Below, one piece after another: positions 43,581 through 55,812 of a stretch of DNA of 64,000 nucleotides (positions within the stretch are counted from its first letter, which is position 1; each line of letters begins with the position of its first letter). Under the pieces are notes generated by a model. That model ran no database searches, was not told where the DNA came from, and saw nothing but the letters and a program-made list of their open reading frames with translations. The position numbers and the translations under genes were made by a program. Origin of the DNA: Tulasnella sp. 424 (lineage: Eukaryota > Basidiomycota > Agaricomycetes > Cantharellales > Tulasnellaceae); assembly GCA_019633425.1 (NCBI GenBank), contig WSUB01000036.1, forward strand, positions 1-64,000, written 5' to 3'.

Positions 43581-45953
43581 CTACCAAAACGAAGGTGGCT
43601 CGGTGGATGATCTCTCCGACTCAAGGACTTGCTCCAAAAGTTGGTGACAGAGGTTCTTGCCCAATTCCGAGTCGATTTTCTCGGATATTAACAAAGCATC
43701 TTTGATTAGAGTCTTTGCTTCTGTATATCGAGCTTGGAAGAGGCGTATTTGAACGAGCCCCAAGGTGGAGTACACTCGGCCAAGGTCAACCCCAATGCTC
43801 TCATAAGCCACCAGCGCTTTTGTGAAGAACGCTTCTGCTTCGACGTACTTGGACTGCGCTAGCTGGATCTTCCCGAGCTCATCCAGTAGGTTCGCTCGGC
43901 TCAGTCCATGCAGTAGGTTCGCTCGGCCCAGTCCATCTCCATTGGTTTCGAAGATGGCCAACGCTTGGGTGTACGACGCCTCCGCATCGACGTACATGTG
44001 CCGCGCTTCCTGGATGTCCCCAAGCCCTTCCAATACATTCGCTCGGCCCAGATTATCCCCAATGCTCTCGTAGATGGCCAACGCTTTGGTGTACGACGCC
44101 TCTGCTTCGACGACCTTGGACCACTCTCGCTGAACGTCCCCAAGCGCTTGCAATGCGTTCGCCCGGCCCCGGTCATTCTTGATGCTCTCACAGATGGCCA
44201 ACGCTTCACTGTAAGAAGCCTCTGCTTCGACATACTCGGCCCGCCTCCAGTCATTGTCTGCCAGCCGGATTAATGCGATTGTTACGGTAGCTTGATTCCC
44301 GACCAATCGAGCAATGGCCAACCCTTGCTTATATGACTTTGAAGCATCTTCGCGCCTGCCCTGCGAACGATGCATATCCCCAACTAGTATTAAGAGGGTA
44401 GCGGATCGAATCTTGGGTCCCTCCCCACTTTTCACCATCGGAATAACTCTTGGCTGTTTCAAACCAAGCTCGTCATCCGATTTTGACTCTAGTGGTATTT
44501 GACTTACCATCCACTCGAGGGCTTTATTGCATTCTGTCGCAGACGGTCGCTCCTCCGGTTCAGATTTCCAGCATTTTTGCATCAAATTGCAGAGGGGTAA
44601 TATTTGTGCGAGTTGTGTATGATCATGGATCAGTGGCAGTCGGCCTTCGATGATTTTCATAATGATAGCCCCCTCTCCCTTGAGTCCCTCAAAAGGGTAA
44701 CAGTCCGTGATGGCCTGCGAGAGGATGGGTAGTAGGTATGGGCCCAGAGATCACTATCTTTAATCGGACTCGCAAGCTCACCTCCCAAGCAATCCAGCCC
44801 AGCGCCCAAATGTCGGTCGCTAAGTCCGGGAGCTCTCCATCCAAAACCTCGGGTGATGACCAACGAAGCGAGCAGGCCGGACCTGTCAACGTAAGTGTGG
44901 TATCGGACAAGGTAACGCTTAATTGGGGGAGTTTGTCGTTTCTCTCAGGCTTATCGTTCGCTGATGCTGCCGAGTGAATTTTTGGATTCGCGCTGATATC
45001 CTGGGGCCGTTGAACAGTTCGTGCTGAGCCGAAATCGGTGATGACAGCACGATGTGACGAGTTGACAAGGACATTGAGCTAAGAAAGAATCAATGTAAGG
45101 AGGAAGAGTCGAAATAGCTCATCGCAACACCACCGATTTAAGGTCGCCGTGACAGATAGGAGGCTGCTGGGTGTGAAAGGTATTCGAGTCCGGAAGCTAC
45201 GTTCCGAATCTAAACACTTCGGAGATCAGCTCCTCATCCGATGCCCTCTGGCGAACCTACGACGCACCAAAAACACCCGTTCGGGAATCTCCCACTTTCC
45301 AGAAAGAAGGAACTCCCGGAGATTGCCGTTGTTCTCCCAAGGGAATACCAACCAGGCGATGCGATTCTCCATGTCCTCCACAAATCCGATGATTTTTACG
45401 ATATTGGGATGAGACAGCTTATCCAGGAGACGCAACTCGTTGACAAAAACCTGGAGAAAGTCGGGTTGGGTCACTTGATCAAAGGACTGGGGTTGGCGAA
45501 CGTGACTTACGCGAAGGAATTTTTCCTCGGTCATATCGTCATTTATGATGAATCGGAGCTTCTTCACAGCCACTTTTCTTTGTCGTTTCCCCGCACCGCC
45601 GCCCAACCTAATTAACGTAGCCACCACAACATCCCCATAAGCACCGCCGCTTGATGAATTCCCCCCAAAGAACAAAATTTCCTTTATGGATATCCGTTTC
45701 CTTGACAGAGTTGCCAAGAGGTCTCGCTAAACCGATGGAGCAGTTAGGAAAGCATCGGTGAGGCAACACCATAATAGTTACTCACAGCACCCAGCTTTTT
45801 TCTTTCGGATTCTCCTGTATTTTGCCTTGTGCCAGGCGAGTTTTCATCTGTGGATTCGACTTGCAAAGATTGAAGGTCTTGGATTACGGCGTCGAGATCC
45901 TCTCCCGATGCCGCCAAAAGGGGGTTCGACATGTCGGCTGGCTTGCAAGTCAA
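43581..45953 (-). pseudogene. TKL-like kinase with TPR array, frameshifted in the catalytic-loop exon
   Basis: Exons 45953-45786, 45726-45511, 45450-45268, 45209-45134, 45078-44782, 44714-44508 and 44453-43581 mirror the gene at 13648-18073 exon for exon (168, 183, 207-nt exons identical in length). Features are SGGAYGDVVVA, VAVKKLRF, IVKIIGFVED, PPICHGDLKS, LNVLVNSS, DFGSAR, SSPEVLDG, and six to seven TPR units with YTKALAIYESIGDN-type words. The exon holding the catalytic loop is 76 nt instead of 75: an extra T at about 45178 separates GLEYL from HTQQPPICHGD. All other exons are open, so this is either a young pseudogene or a single-base sequence error. Confidence 0.75.
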
Positions 45954-46738
45954 AAGGTGGCAATGTTATAAGGAGAAAGGTCAGGAAGCAGCTGGTAAAA
46001 GATATCAAGTCTTGTGTATTCGGTGTCAATGGAACACCACCACCTTGAAGCTTTGGCGGGGTTGAGTTGATGGACGACACAGCGAGCTGCCAGCGTATAG
46101 GTTGTCCGCGGTCAACCCCCTGTGCCTGTCTGTGTTTAAAACCTCGATTTAGACGCTTCCGCCAGTCACTATTCATGCCCACCGGCCTTGATCCAGCATC
46201 TCATCCGAAATTGGTATAAAAATGGTGTTTCCGTAGTGACTGTAACTATGAGACCTAATGAAGAAACTTAGTGCCTGCAGACACGTTGTTGTCGTTGCCG
46301 AGGCTCCGCATATAGATATTCCTCGGTGCTTGGCGCGCTTCCCTGTAAGTAGTCCACTAACAGTGTCCAAAGTGCAAAGCAACATCCCTCTCCCACACAA
46401 AACTCTGCGCCGACTGGCGCTCCAGCACCCACCAAAACCCTCACTTTTTGCTGATTTTCTTACAAGATGTAAAGCCAAAGACAAGCCGAAATCGAACTCT
46501 TCTAGGGCCCTCTCAGCTCAAAAGTTCTAGATCACACGGACACCTCGTCTCAGCTGATCCCAAAAATACACAACCATAGCTAGAGTGAGACTATGCTACA
46601 TAGTACGAGTGACGTCGGAACGTAGTCTCCCGTGGGCAGACTAAAGACAACTTGGCGAGGGTGGAGGTTCGTTGTCTAGTCGGAACGGCCTCTTGAGGTC
46701 TCGACAGAGAGACTATCTAATACTCCAATAACCTTACC
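45954..46738. other. No gene recognised
   Basis: Intergenic region between the accessory block and the F-box-type gene. Only short shadow frames. Confidence 0.5.
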
Positions 46739-48583
46739 CTACCACACATAAGGCGAAACCATCGCCAGCGGTCCATAAGTATTGTAAATATCTTCATCAT
46801 ACCCATTATCGTCGTCCAAATCCTCCCAACCCTCCCCATTTCCGTCCCAATAAGTGCGCTGTTGCCGACTTGGTCGGGTGAACGTCCCGCTTTTGCTGAT
46901 GCAATCGGCAAGAGCCTTCTGTGTCTTATTGTCCAATCCACGTAGACCTCCGATATCCAAAATCTCCAACGGAGCCGGTAAATGGACTGCAGATTGAGGG
47001 GCTGCCGTTTCTTCCGATGGAGCTGCACTCTTTCGACGCTGCAGAGCAGTCAAGAGGTCGCTCGCCATCGTATTATAAGCGTAACCCGCAACCGTCAACG
47101 ACATCAAATGGGGTAGCGGCCATTGCAAACCCTCTTTCTTCTTCCCCAAATACTTGATCAGCCGCTCTCCACGGCACGCGCTGTCGATCGTCAAGGTTTT
47201 GACCCTGACCGTGCTCAGCCGATGGAGGATGGGGACGAAAGAACCAACCTCCATGTCAAAGTTCTCCCCGAATCCGAGGGAAACTTGAAACATTCCCTCC
47301 TTCCCCTCCGCTTCTGCTCCACCACTACCAACAGTCGGCAATCCGTTTTGGGAAGAGAACAGGTTCTCCGCGAGCCATTCAAACCCGGCGGTCGGCGTTT
47401 CAGTGTTGCTGAGTTGGATTTCGATCGGAGGGGTCTTGTGACGCGGCAGGTGGATCGATAGCCCAAGGCTAGCCTTCCCGAACTTTATCTCGGCGAGCTC
47501 GGTCCCTCTTGACCGGTTGAGGAGTGGTGGAACTAGGTGCTTGATGTTGGGACCCAAAAGGCGGGAAGCGGGCTGGCCTCGGAACAGGCACTTGAGGTTA
47601 AATGTTCGGATCGACGGAATCGCGATCGCTCCCAGGACGACTCGTACGAGGTCGAATGGCAGGCTGAAGAGCCTCAGCTCTCGCATCTTTCTCATTACCA
47701 CCCGAATCCGCTCGCCGCCAGCGGACGGTACGTCGTCGTCCCCAAACCCTTCCATAACCACCAGATCCTCTAAATCCAGCTTCTCCAGGTCCGGATTCGC
47801 CTCCAACAACCTTAGGGCCTGCACCTTCGTCGACGAGCATGCGAGCCCTTTTATGCTCAACGACCTCAACCCCACAAGGGCCTTGGAGTCCCATCGGACC
47901 GGGAGATTCTCCAACGCCACGTCCTTCAGCCTCCCAGCCTGCCCGCAGAACAGCTCCAGCGGTTCGACGAACATGCAATGCACGAAAGTGAGCCTCAGCT
48001 CTTCTAGCATGGGAGCCGGTTTGTCCAAGAGCGAAATTATCCCATTTGTAGTAGGCATCGAAAGGATCAAAGACCGAATGCGATGCGTGTGGGATTCGAT
48101 CAACCTCAGCTGTGGCACTCCTACACCGCGGCCGACCGTGGGTGCGCAGTGGTACGCTCCATCCGAGAAACATTTGATCTCTAACGGACTGGATTTTGAT
48201 TTTTCGAGCTGGGTAAGAATCGTTGGTTGAGGGGCTCGGAACTCGATGGTGGACCAGAATCGCGGGGAACCTTCCACCAGCGCCCGCCATGAAGAACAGA
48301 CCGACGAGATCGCCCCGAGGCGCTGGAGGAACGAGTAAGTGATTTTGCGTTTCCACGGATCGGATATGGAGAGCCACAGGATATTACTGGCGATTTCCAA
48401 GGGTAGTTGGTTGAAAGGGATGAGGTTGTTCCGCTCTCTTTTGCGTTGGAGGATCCGGGATTTGAGGCTGGCCTCCACGCTTGAAAGCGTTTCTTCCATG
48501 AAATCCACTTCCCCATCTATAGCATGTATTGTGCTGTCGTTTGGATTTCCGTAGGTGACATGGAAAAAAGGCGCCTCTGTCAA
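46739..48583 (-). CDS. F-box-type protein with leucine-rich C-terminal region
   Basis: A single uninterrupted exon of 614 residues. A coiled-coil-like N-terminal segment (ETLSSVEASLKSRILQRKRE) leads into an F-box-like motif at about 60-105: FNQLPLEIASNILWLSI, then ICSSWR-like VCSSWRALVEGSPRFWSTIEF. The remainder has irregular leucine-rich segments (LRSLSIKGLACSS, PDLEKLDLEDLVV, LPHLMSLTVAGYA). This layout is typical of the many F-box proteins of Agaricomycetes, which recruit unknown targets to SCF ubiquitin ligases. The C-terminus is acidic. Lack of introns is common in this family. Confidence 0.82.
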   Translation of the reverse strand: MTEAPFFHVTYGNPNDSTIHAIDGEVDFMEETLSSVEASLKSRILQRKRERNNLIPFNQLPLEIASNILWLSISDPWKRKITYSFLQRLGAISSVCSSWRALVEGSPRFWSTIEFRAPQPTILTQLEKSKSSPLEIKCFSDGAYHCAPTVGRGVGVPQLRLIESHTHRIRSLILSMPTTNGIISLLDKPAPMLEELRLTFVHCMFVEPLELFCGQAGRLKDVALENLPVRWDSKALVGLRSLSIKGLACSSTKVQALRLLEANPDLEKLDLEDLVVMEGFGDDDVPSAGGERIRVVMRKMRELRLFSLPFDLVRVVLGAIAIPSIRTFNLKCLFRGQPASRLLGPNIKHLVPPLLNRSRGTELAEIKFGKASLGLSIHLPRHKTPPIEIQLSNTETPTAGFEWLAENLFSSQNGLPTVGSGGAEAEGKEGMFQVSLGFGENFDMEVGSFVPILHRLSTVRVKTLTIDSACRGERLIKYLGKKKEGLQWPLPHLMSLTVAGYAYNTMASDLLTALQRRKSAAPSEETAAPQSAVHLPAPLEILDIGGLRGLDNKTQKALADCISKSGTFTRPSRQQRTYWDGNGEGWEDLDDDNGYDEDIYNTYGPLAMVSPYVW

Positions 48584-48931
48584 AATCCCTACAACATGTC
48601 TTTGACCTCTGACAAATCAGGGACTAACCTTTCTGGATCCGACGGTTGGCCTTCCGCTCCGATATCCTGGGGCGCCGTTTTTCGGACGTGGTTAAGAATG
48701 AGATCTGTAACATCGTTTGCGATGCTTTGCGGAGCAGCTGGCATTGCAATGTCCTTTTTTGTTCGACTAAGAAGAAATGAGAAAATGAAGGCGGTGGTGG
48801 TCGGCGGAGCGTAGTTTATTTATTTTAAACCCCGTCACGCGGAGTTGAAATGCGGACCGGCAGCCGGTGACCTAAACACTCGGCCGCCTTTGGACGATAA
48901 ACGCCGGGGGGCGAAGTGAACAGATCTTCTA
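48584..48931. other. Intergenic, likely F-box gene promoter
   Basis: 348 bp between the F-box-type start and the TFIIIA stop; no gene seen. Confidence 0.5.
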
Positions 48932-50629
48932 TTATGAGATATCCTTGGATACATCAATTCCGTGAACAGCCATTAGATGCCTCCGAAGGTCATACATCCT
49001 GCTAAACGCATGGGCACAAACCTGCGCAGCATCCACCCCAGTCCAAGGACACTGCAGAACACGCTTCCCCTCTTCAGCATACGATTTTCCAGTTGCTTTG
49101 CCAATCACACTAGTCATTGAGCTCGAGCCCGATGTCGAGGGCTTGCACGTTCGCAAATGGTGTTGCAAGTTCCTCTTGTATCCAAAACGTTTCGAACAGC
49201 TAACGTTCGTGCATTCAAAAGGTACCTGGCCAAGGTGCTTAACCTTGTGATGAGCTTTGAGTGCATGGGTCTGGCAAGGTAATTTATTTTACGTTAGAGT
49301 TACGACCTGGGTTCGACAAAGCTGCAAAGGCTTACCGTCTTAAAAGACAGTTCACAGTCCGCTTCCTGGCACACGAACGACCTTCCGTCATCCCCACTCG
49401 TCCGAGGTCGCTTCAGGCGTGGTCCCTCCGAATCAATTAAGGGTTCCACCATTGAGCTACCGGGCTCGTCTTCCTCCGCTTGGTTTCCATGTGCACGTAA
49501 ATGAACTTTGAGAGAATGGGCATCTTTAAACGTCTTTCCGTGGCAATCCGGGAAGGGACAGGTAGGAGGGTGTATTTCCCGGTTATGCGTCTGAAGTGCC
49601 GTCCAGGTCCTGAAATACAGCGGAGTCTGCTTGCCCGAGGCATCTTGAATGCGACAGGATATATCGAAGCAGGCGTAACGGTCCTCTGGTGGGGGCAGTT
49701 CGGGTTCAATTTACAAATTCTTTCCTGTCCTGGCTGACGCTCACCTTGATGCGTTTTCAAATGCGCCTTCAACTTTTGACTTGTCGCGAACGACTTGTCA
49801 CATCCTTCAGTATCGCACTGAAAAGGTTTGGTCCCAGGCGGAGAATGCGCTGCGGCAATGTGGGCTCGAAGTTGGGAATGCTTCGTGAACGCGTCTTGGC
49901 AGCCTTCTTGCGTGCACTAAAGGCCAAAACGTTTTCACTGCTGTCCAATGAAAGCATTTGATCCGGAAGTCGTCGAACCTTGTAAGGTTTCTCCCCCCGG
50001 TGCATATCCTCATGAACCTTCAACTGCTGCTGAGTCCAAAACCGCTGCTCACAACCTTGCTTGGCCGAGCAAACGAGTGGTCGTTCTTCCTTTGAAGTAT
50101 GGGATCGCTCGTGAGCTTGGAGGTGAACTTTCCGAAGGAATGATTTATCACATGTAGAACACTCGAATGGGCGCTGCAAAGTGAGGGGTGGACGTTGGTG
50201 CCGCGGTTATGGGGACAACAAGTCGGGCAAGACACGACTCACATCATTCGTGTGCGAGCGGTAGTGCTCAGCAAGTCGACACGGTTTCGTATACGCCTTG
50301 TCGCATCCCTCCCATGAGCAAATATACGATTTCCGTCGAGTGGAACTCGTGCTGGCACTCCGACTCCGGGATGATTTCTTCGGCGTGGATGGGCCAGCTT
50401 CACGTCCGGCTCTGTCAACCACTGTCTCCGGATGACCAGAAGCGATATTCAAAGGTTCTTGTGCGTCCTCTGGGGCTGAGTTTCTCGTTGGAGACGCTGT
50501 CACATGAAGAACGTAGGTCTGACCGGTGGAGAGTACGGCGGTTTCAGACCACTTTCGTTTCCCTAAAACTGGGAGGGAAGCTTCAGAAGGTGGAGATAAG
50601 TTACTCGTCCTTAACGTCACGGACGCCAT
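48932..50629 (-). CDS. Transcription factor IIIA (C2H2 zinc fingers)
   Basis: Exons 50629-50243, 50173-49979, 49916-49745, 49685-49336 and 49270-48932 give 480 residues in phase. About ten C2H2 fingers are visible, beginning CSWEGCDKAYTKPCRLAEH and including CSAKQGCEQRFWTQQQLKVH, CDTEGCDKSFATSQKLKAH and CPFPDCHGKTFKDAHSLKVH. A basic region (SSRSRSASTSSTRRK) precedes finger 1, and a spacer of about 45 residues separates fingers 7 and 8, as in fungal TFIIIA. TFIIIA binds the internal control region of 5S rRNA genes and recruits RNA polymerase III; it also binds 5S rRNA. The finger number and spacing fit TFIIIA better than a generic C2H2 regulator. Confidence 0.8.
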
Positions 50630-50868
50630 GTCAGATGATGCTGAGCTCGCAGAGAAAGAACCAGGACAGCGGGAGCTAAAGAAATTTGGTGGACCCCCTG
50701 AAGAACATTCTCACGTTCTACTTGCTCTTGATCTAGAGCTCGGGAACCGGGCAGTTGCAGTGCTGCTGGGAACGTCCAAGTAAAGCAAAGGTGATAAACA
50801 ATTAATAAGAGGGAGTAAATACTCAGGTCTAATGTCACGATCTATGATACCCGGAGAAACCTGCTCGG

Positions 50869-52153
50869 TCAGCTCCCGTTTGAGGTCGCCTGCGCCTTTC
50901 GCCGATCTCGTGCAGCCGCTTGGGTCCGCATCAGCCATGCAAGGTTTTCGTACACGACAAACGTGACGCACGTCCCCGGTAAGACGCGAACGAGGTTGGT
51001 GCCGAGACCGCGGTAGAACCCACGGACGCCTTCGTCTCGCCACGTTCGGGCGACGCAAGTTCGAATGTCGGGGTACAAGTGAGCTTGAGCGTTGTTCTGG
51101 AGTTTCGGAAAAGTCCTTTTCAGCACGCCGGCTTTTAGGTGGTTATCCTTTTCGAGACTTACCTGAATCCGAGAGCGAACAACTTGGTATGGGTAAGTGG
51201 CCGTTAACGCGACTAATTTTGACGCTCCGGACATCAAGGTGTAGGCCGTATTTGACTATTGGATGCGAATGCCGTTAGAGACACAGGTGGGAGGATTGCG
51301 ACTTATGTCTGCCTACCAGCTTTGCATTCGCTTCATCATACGGAGTACCAGCGAGGGCAGCTTTCCGCTTTTGGCGGGCGAAGCCCCACTTCTTCATCTC
51401 TTCATACGCCATGAATTGCAGAGCGCCATTACTGACGCCAAAGAGAGCCAAACTCGTTCCCTTGTACAGCCCTCGTATGCCCTCGTGTTTCGCCACGGAC
51501 CATAAACCATGCCATAACCCGCGATACGCGGTGGGGTCATTGGGCGGTGTGGTGAATAAGCGTACTTTGACGACCCATATGGGATTCGTTAAGAGAGCAG
51601 TTATAGCACCTGTTAGAGGAGTGAAGTAGGGAAGCGGTGGAAGTCAGGACGGGCAAAGTAAGGAAGGTAAGGATGATGGAAGTGCGGACTTGCTTCAGCG
51701 GACGCGAGTAGGAACTTTTGCGCCGACAATGGCGCGGTAGGAGAACCGCTCTCCTGCTCGGCCATATGCCGTTTCAAGCCTGTATAACTGAGAAACGATT
51801 CGAAAGCACTTCTTGAGTAACAGGTCTTTCGCAGCAGATCGGCCGTGGACGCGTACGCACAACCAGAAATATAACCCCCAGCTAGCCGCATTCCCCGCTA
51901 CATTGGCTCCTAATCCTCGATACAGTCCTTGCCATCCATAAGCACCGTGTATGCCCCTCAAACTTCTCCATATCTCTTTCAACGGGTTCAACGAGGGCCG
52001 TTGTTTTGGGTCGTTGGCGACTTGAAACTTGACTTTCAAGAGATCCAGAGGTTGCATGCACAAGACCGCCACAGTGCCAGCTCCAATACCAGCGAATGCA
52101 TGGTCAAGGGCCGCAGTGGGGAAGAATGACGATGAGGAGGAAGTAGTACTCAT
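50869..52153 (-). CDS. Mitochondrial carrier, F A D/folate (FLX1-like) type
   Basis: Exons 52153-51861, 51787-51690, 51609-51317, 51255-51163 and 51096-50869 give 334 residues. Three carrier repeats carry QPLDLLKVKFQ, NPIWVVKVRLF and YPYQVVRSRIQ; the Trp in the second signature and Tyr-Gln in the third are typical of the FAD/folate/pyrimidine nucleotide branch. Six transmembrane helices are expected in the mitochondrial inner membrane. The donor of the second intron (A|GTCCGC at 51689) is weak and gives Ser where relatives usually have Gly, so this junction is the least certain. The gene is divergent from dihydroorotate dehydrogenase, a flavoenzyme. Confidence 0.82.
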
Positions 52154-52323
52154 TCAACGGTGGCTCGAATGAGCCTTTTCACGGGCCAATGGTCGTATCT
52201 GAAATTATTGAGCGCGGACCGCCTTGGGAATAAATCCATGACACCACCAAATAAAAGGGTCCCGCGTAATGTAATACCAACATCTACTTTTACCACGCCC
52301 AAGCCGAACACTCCCGCCGTCAA
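52154..52323. promoter_or_regulatory. Shared divergent promoter, carrier and DHODH
   Basis: 170 bp between the two start codons. CCAAT words are present in both orientations near 52188; no clear TATA box. Confidence 0.5.
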
Positions 52324-54143
52324 ATGTCCTTTCACATCGCCTCCGTCGGTCGAACGGCCGCAAGGCAGGCGTACCTTTTAAATCCAACACTCATTGTCAC
52401 TAGAAATGCAAGCTCTTCAGCATCCCAAGCACCCTCCGCGCTTAGAAGATATCTCGGATTAGGAGCGTTCGTAGCTGGCGGAACAGCGTTCACACTTTAC
52501 TATCTCGACTCTCGTTCAGCGTTGCACCGATATGGGGTCATGCCTTTAATACGATCAGGAATGGATGCAGAGGCTGGGCACAAATTTGCCGTCAAGGCTT
52601 TGGCCAGTGGGTTCGCTCCGAGGGATATGGCAACAGACGATGAAGCTCTTGGAGTGGAGGTACGGAGGATTCGTCGACTGGATGCAAGCTACATTGGCAT
52701 AACACGAATGATTCCTTATAGCTTTGGGGTCACCGGCTAGCCAATCCCGTCGGACTTGCTGCTGGGTTTGACAAGGACGGTGAAGCCATTGACGGTCCGT
52801 TCATCGTTTTCCGCACCAATATTCTGTCTGACCTGCCCGCGTTTTAGGACTATTCAATCTTGGATTTAGTTGGGTCGAAGTTGGAAGTGTCACCCCGAAG
52901 CCACAGGTGGGGTGAATGGCTCCATCTTTACGACGGCTGCTTTCTAACGCGTATCTCACTGCCAACAGGAAGGAAACCCAAAACCAAGGGTGTTCCATCT
53001 CCCCGAAGACTCTGCAATCATCAATCGCTATGGGTTCCCATCTCAAGGTCACGCAATAGTCCTCTCCCGCCTCCGGTCATACGTTGCAACCCACCCTCCT
53101 TCCGCCAAGACACCCTCCGTTCTCGCGCTAAACCTTGGGAAGAACAAGTCGTCCGCCCCGGATAGCACGTCCGACTTCTTGAACGGCGTAGCCAAGTTTG
53201 GACCGCTCGTTGACGTCTTGGTTATCAACGTTTCAAGTCCCAACACGGCGGGCCTCCGGGCACTTCAAGGACGGGGAGTATTGGAGGAGCTATTGTCGGA
53301 GGTTATCAAAGCTCGGGATGCACTTCCAAAGAGGAGTACCGATGAATGGAAGTGGGAGAAAGCCAAGATTGTGGTCAAGATTGCTCCGGACCTGTCAGAG
53401 AAGGAAGTCGAAGACATCGCCGAGGCAGTCAAGTTTTCTGGAATTGATGGTGTCATCGTCAGCAACACTACAATCCAGCGTCCCGCGGACCTAAAGTCCA
53501 GTAAGTCTCGTGGTCCTTTTCTTTCACCGCTACGCAGTCGCTAACCGCCATTCCAGTAAACGCCGTGGAAACGGGTGGCTTATCAGGGCCTCCAGTCAAG
53601 CCCCTTACTCTAGCCACCCTCAAGACCCTCCGAGGGCTTCTACCTTCATCGGTCCCCATAATTGGCTGCGGTGGAATCAGCTCCGGATCGGACGCCGTCG
53701 AATACGCCGAAGCAGGAGCCACCCTCGTCCAACTCTACACTTCCTTCGCATACGACGGTGTCGGCGCTCCAAGACGTGTCAAAGATGAGGTCTCAGCGAC
53801 CCTCGCTTCCCGCAACCTAACTTGGAACGAAATCGTCAAGTTGTCAGTGGAGAAGCTGAGCCTGCGGCCCAAGAAGCCCGTTGACCTCTTCAAGGATGCC
53901 CAGGAGCAGTTGAAGGCCGCTTTGGACGAAGCTGGGAAGAGGATAGCGCTCGGGGATGAACTGGTACTTCTAAAGGAGAAGGTTGTTGAAGCTATTCCTG
54001 CCCTTCATTCCTCGACCCCATCCACGCCGACAGTCACAGACGGGCCTGCGCCGCCGTCGACGACGACCCATCCAGAAAAGACGCTCCAAGAGCTTATTCG
54101 GGAAGCAGAGGCTGCATTAGGACTCTCAGCTCCTTCTTCATAG
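52324..54143 (+). CDS. Dihydroorotate dehydrogenase (class 2, mitochondrial)
   Basis: Exons 52324-52659, 52722-52794, 52848-52906, 52969-53500 and 53557-54143 give 528 residues in phase. An N-terminal mitochondrial presequence rich in Arg/Ser/Ala and one membrane segment ([18 protein letters not shown]) precede the FMN-binding barrel: [58 protein letters not shown] (catalytic Ser region), [28 protein letters not shown] and [10 protein letters not shown]. It oxidises dihydroorotate to orotate with ubiquinone in pyrimidine synthesis. The C-terminal 100 residues, with a Pro/Thr-rich stretch, extend beyond the usual end of the barrel and look like a basidiomycete extension. Confidence 0.93.
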
Positions 54144-54489
54144 ATTGTCCTGTACCAAAATACGACTTTCCCTATTCACCTCGTTAGTCGCGTCAGAAAG
54201 CATTCTTTATGGCGTCTCCCTGTATGGACCTTAGTGATGACGAATTTATGGGGTGAACGACCTCGCCAGAGCTCAAGCGTACGAATTTGTGACCATCTTA
54301 GTCCTGAGATTCAGGGGGGACAGAATTTTCATAAGCATAACAAACGCCTTCGCCAAACTACATACCACCAAACTAACAGGAGTTTGTGCTGAGTAACAAT
54401 ACAAACGACAAAAGGAGGATACAAAACACGCGATGACTCGTGAAAGAAAACAAAGAGAGTTGCATAGAGGTCGACGTCGGAAATGGCGG

Positions 54490-55074
54490 TCACTTGGTAT
54501 TCTGATACCGAGTCTGGGCTTGGTGGAACATTTGCGAACGTTGACGAAGTACCTCCATCAACTGAGCCCCCTCGCCTTCGGATCCTTGCAGCGAGAACGA
54601 GCTAATTGAGGCCTTTGACCGGAGGTTCGACGTGCTCCGCCAATGCTTCATCAAGCGATGATGAGTTGAAGGCTTGTAACGTTCGGTCGCTGGGGCCTTA
54701 AATGAGCCTTCCGTAGAGCTTTCTTCCTGCAGCGCTGCGAGTTTGCGTGTGGCGGAGGATGTGTTGGAGTCGTCCGTCCTCGTTATTTTCTCGATGGTCA
54801 AAGCAACTTCAGTTCTGACCGCATGTTTAGGCCGCGCAAACGGCAACACGATCTGCAAGAAACCGTCATCCGCGGACTTGAGAACTTGTATAGTGCATTT
54901 CTCGTGAAGACTGAGGCTATATCGAACGCGGTTAGATCTCGTTCTTGAAGTGTGAACTGGAGGGTCCTAGGAGACCACCCTATCGAAAGACAGACCATAG
55001 ACTTACACGGGATGGGATGACGGAAGGCTGGCCGGAGACGTCTCTGGGGAGCTGGCAGGCGACAGCCAAGTCAT
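54490..55074 (-). CDS. Small unrecognised protein
   Basis: Two exons (55074-55007, 54916-54490) give 164 residues. The first exon is a short Ser/Pro-rich leader (MTWLSPASSPETSPASLPSS); the second contains a compact segment LHEKCTIQVLKSADDGFLQI followed by a Ser/Thr/Arg-rich tail ending with ALMEVLRQRSQMFHQAQ-type helix. I do not recognise the family. The model is supported by a consensus donor (GT|GTAAGT), a proper acceptor and a clear frame. It is convergent with the dehydrogenase gene. Confidence 0.5.
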
Positions 55075-55812
55075 TTGCTCCGAGAGTCTTGACTCTTGGG
55101 TGATGTAAGAGGGAGGGCGGTCAGCAGTTCAGACGAACGCTGATGGTGGAGGGATAGGATGTGTGAAGCTGGGTGAGCGAATGCTTATACAAGCTCCAAA
55201 GAAGAGGGCAATAAACAAAGGTGGACGCTTGGCATGGACCCGTTGTGACGGCGTAGCGCATAATGCGACCAGATCAACCCTGTCGATCACTCAATGACAA
55301 ATGTCCAAAAAGGGAAAGCCTCCACAAACTTTCCCATGCGACGATTTAAATCCAATGTTTGGAGACAAAGTTGAGTGGGTTTTGACTCCCAGCGTCAGTT
55401 TCGGGGAGGGGATCCTTTGTCTTCAGTGCGTCCTGTTCGGGCCCGGTTTTTTCGCACAAGACGTCTAGGGCGGCAAGGCACATCCATTCAGTCGAGTCTT
55501 TGAAGCCCACAATGGGATATAAGAGAAACCTGTGCTTTTAACTGGGTAGGTTGAACGCTTCGTAGGTCGCTGTCTGCTGTGATGGTTGGGTCTCGCTGGC
55601 AACTCCAAATGGCTCCGGTCAAAGCGGAGACAAACATGAGCATTCGACATTCCAGACTTCATTACTACAAGCTATCTAATCCATCACAATCCGTTAGGCA
55701 TTACATAAGGAAATCAATCCAAGAAGGGGGAGAAGAGAAGTAACAGAAACGTGAAATCGAAAACGATTCGTGGCCATAGTCTGAGGGAGGCCCGATGCAT
55801 ACTACATCACCA
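55075..55812. other. Intergenic
   Basis: 738 bp between the small gene's start and the importin stop codon; nothing recognised. Confidence 0.5.

Noticed and set aside
47598..48377. 259-codon minus-strand frame inside the F-box-type gene
   Set aside because: Out-of-frame shadow of the 614-codon gene, with no recognisable motif.
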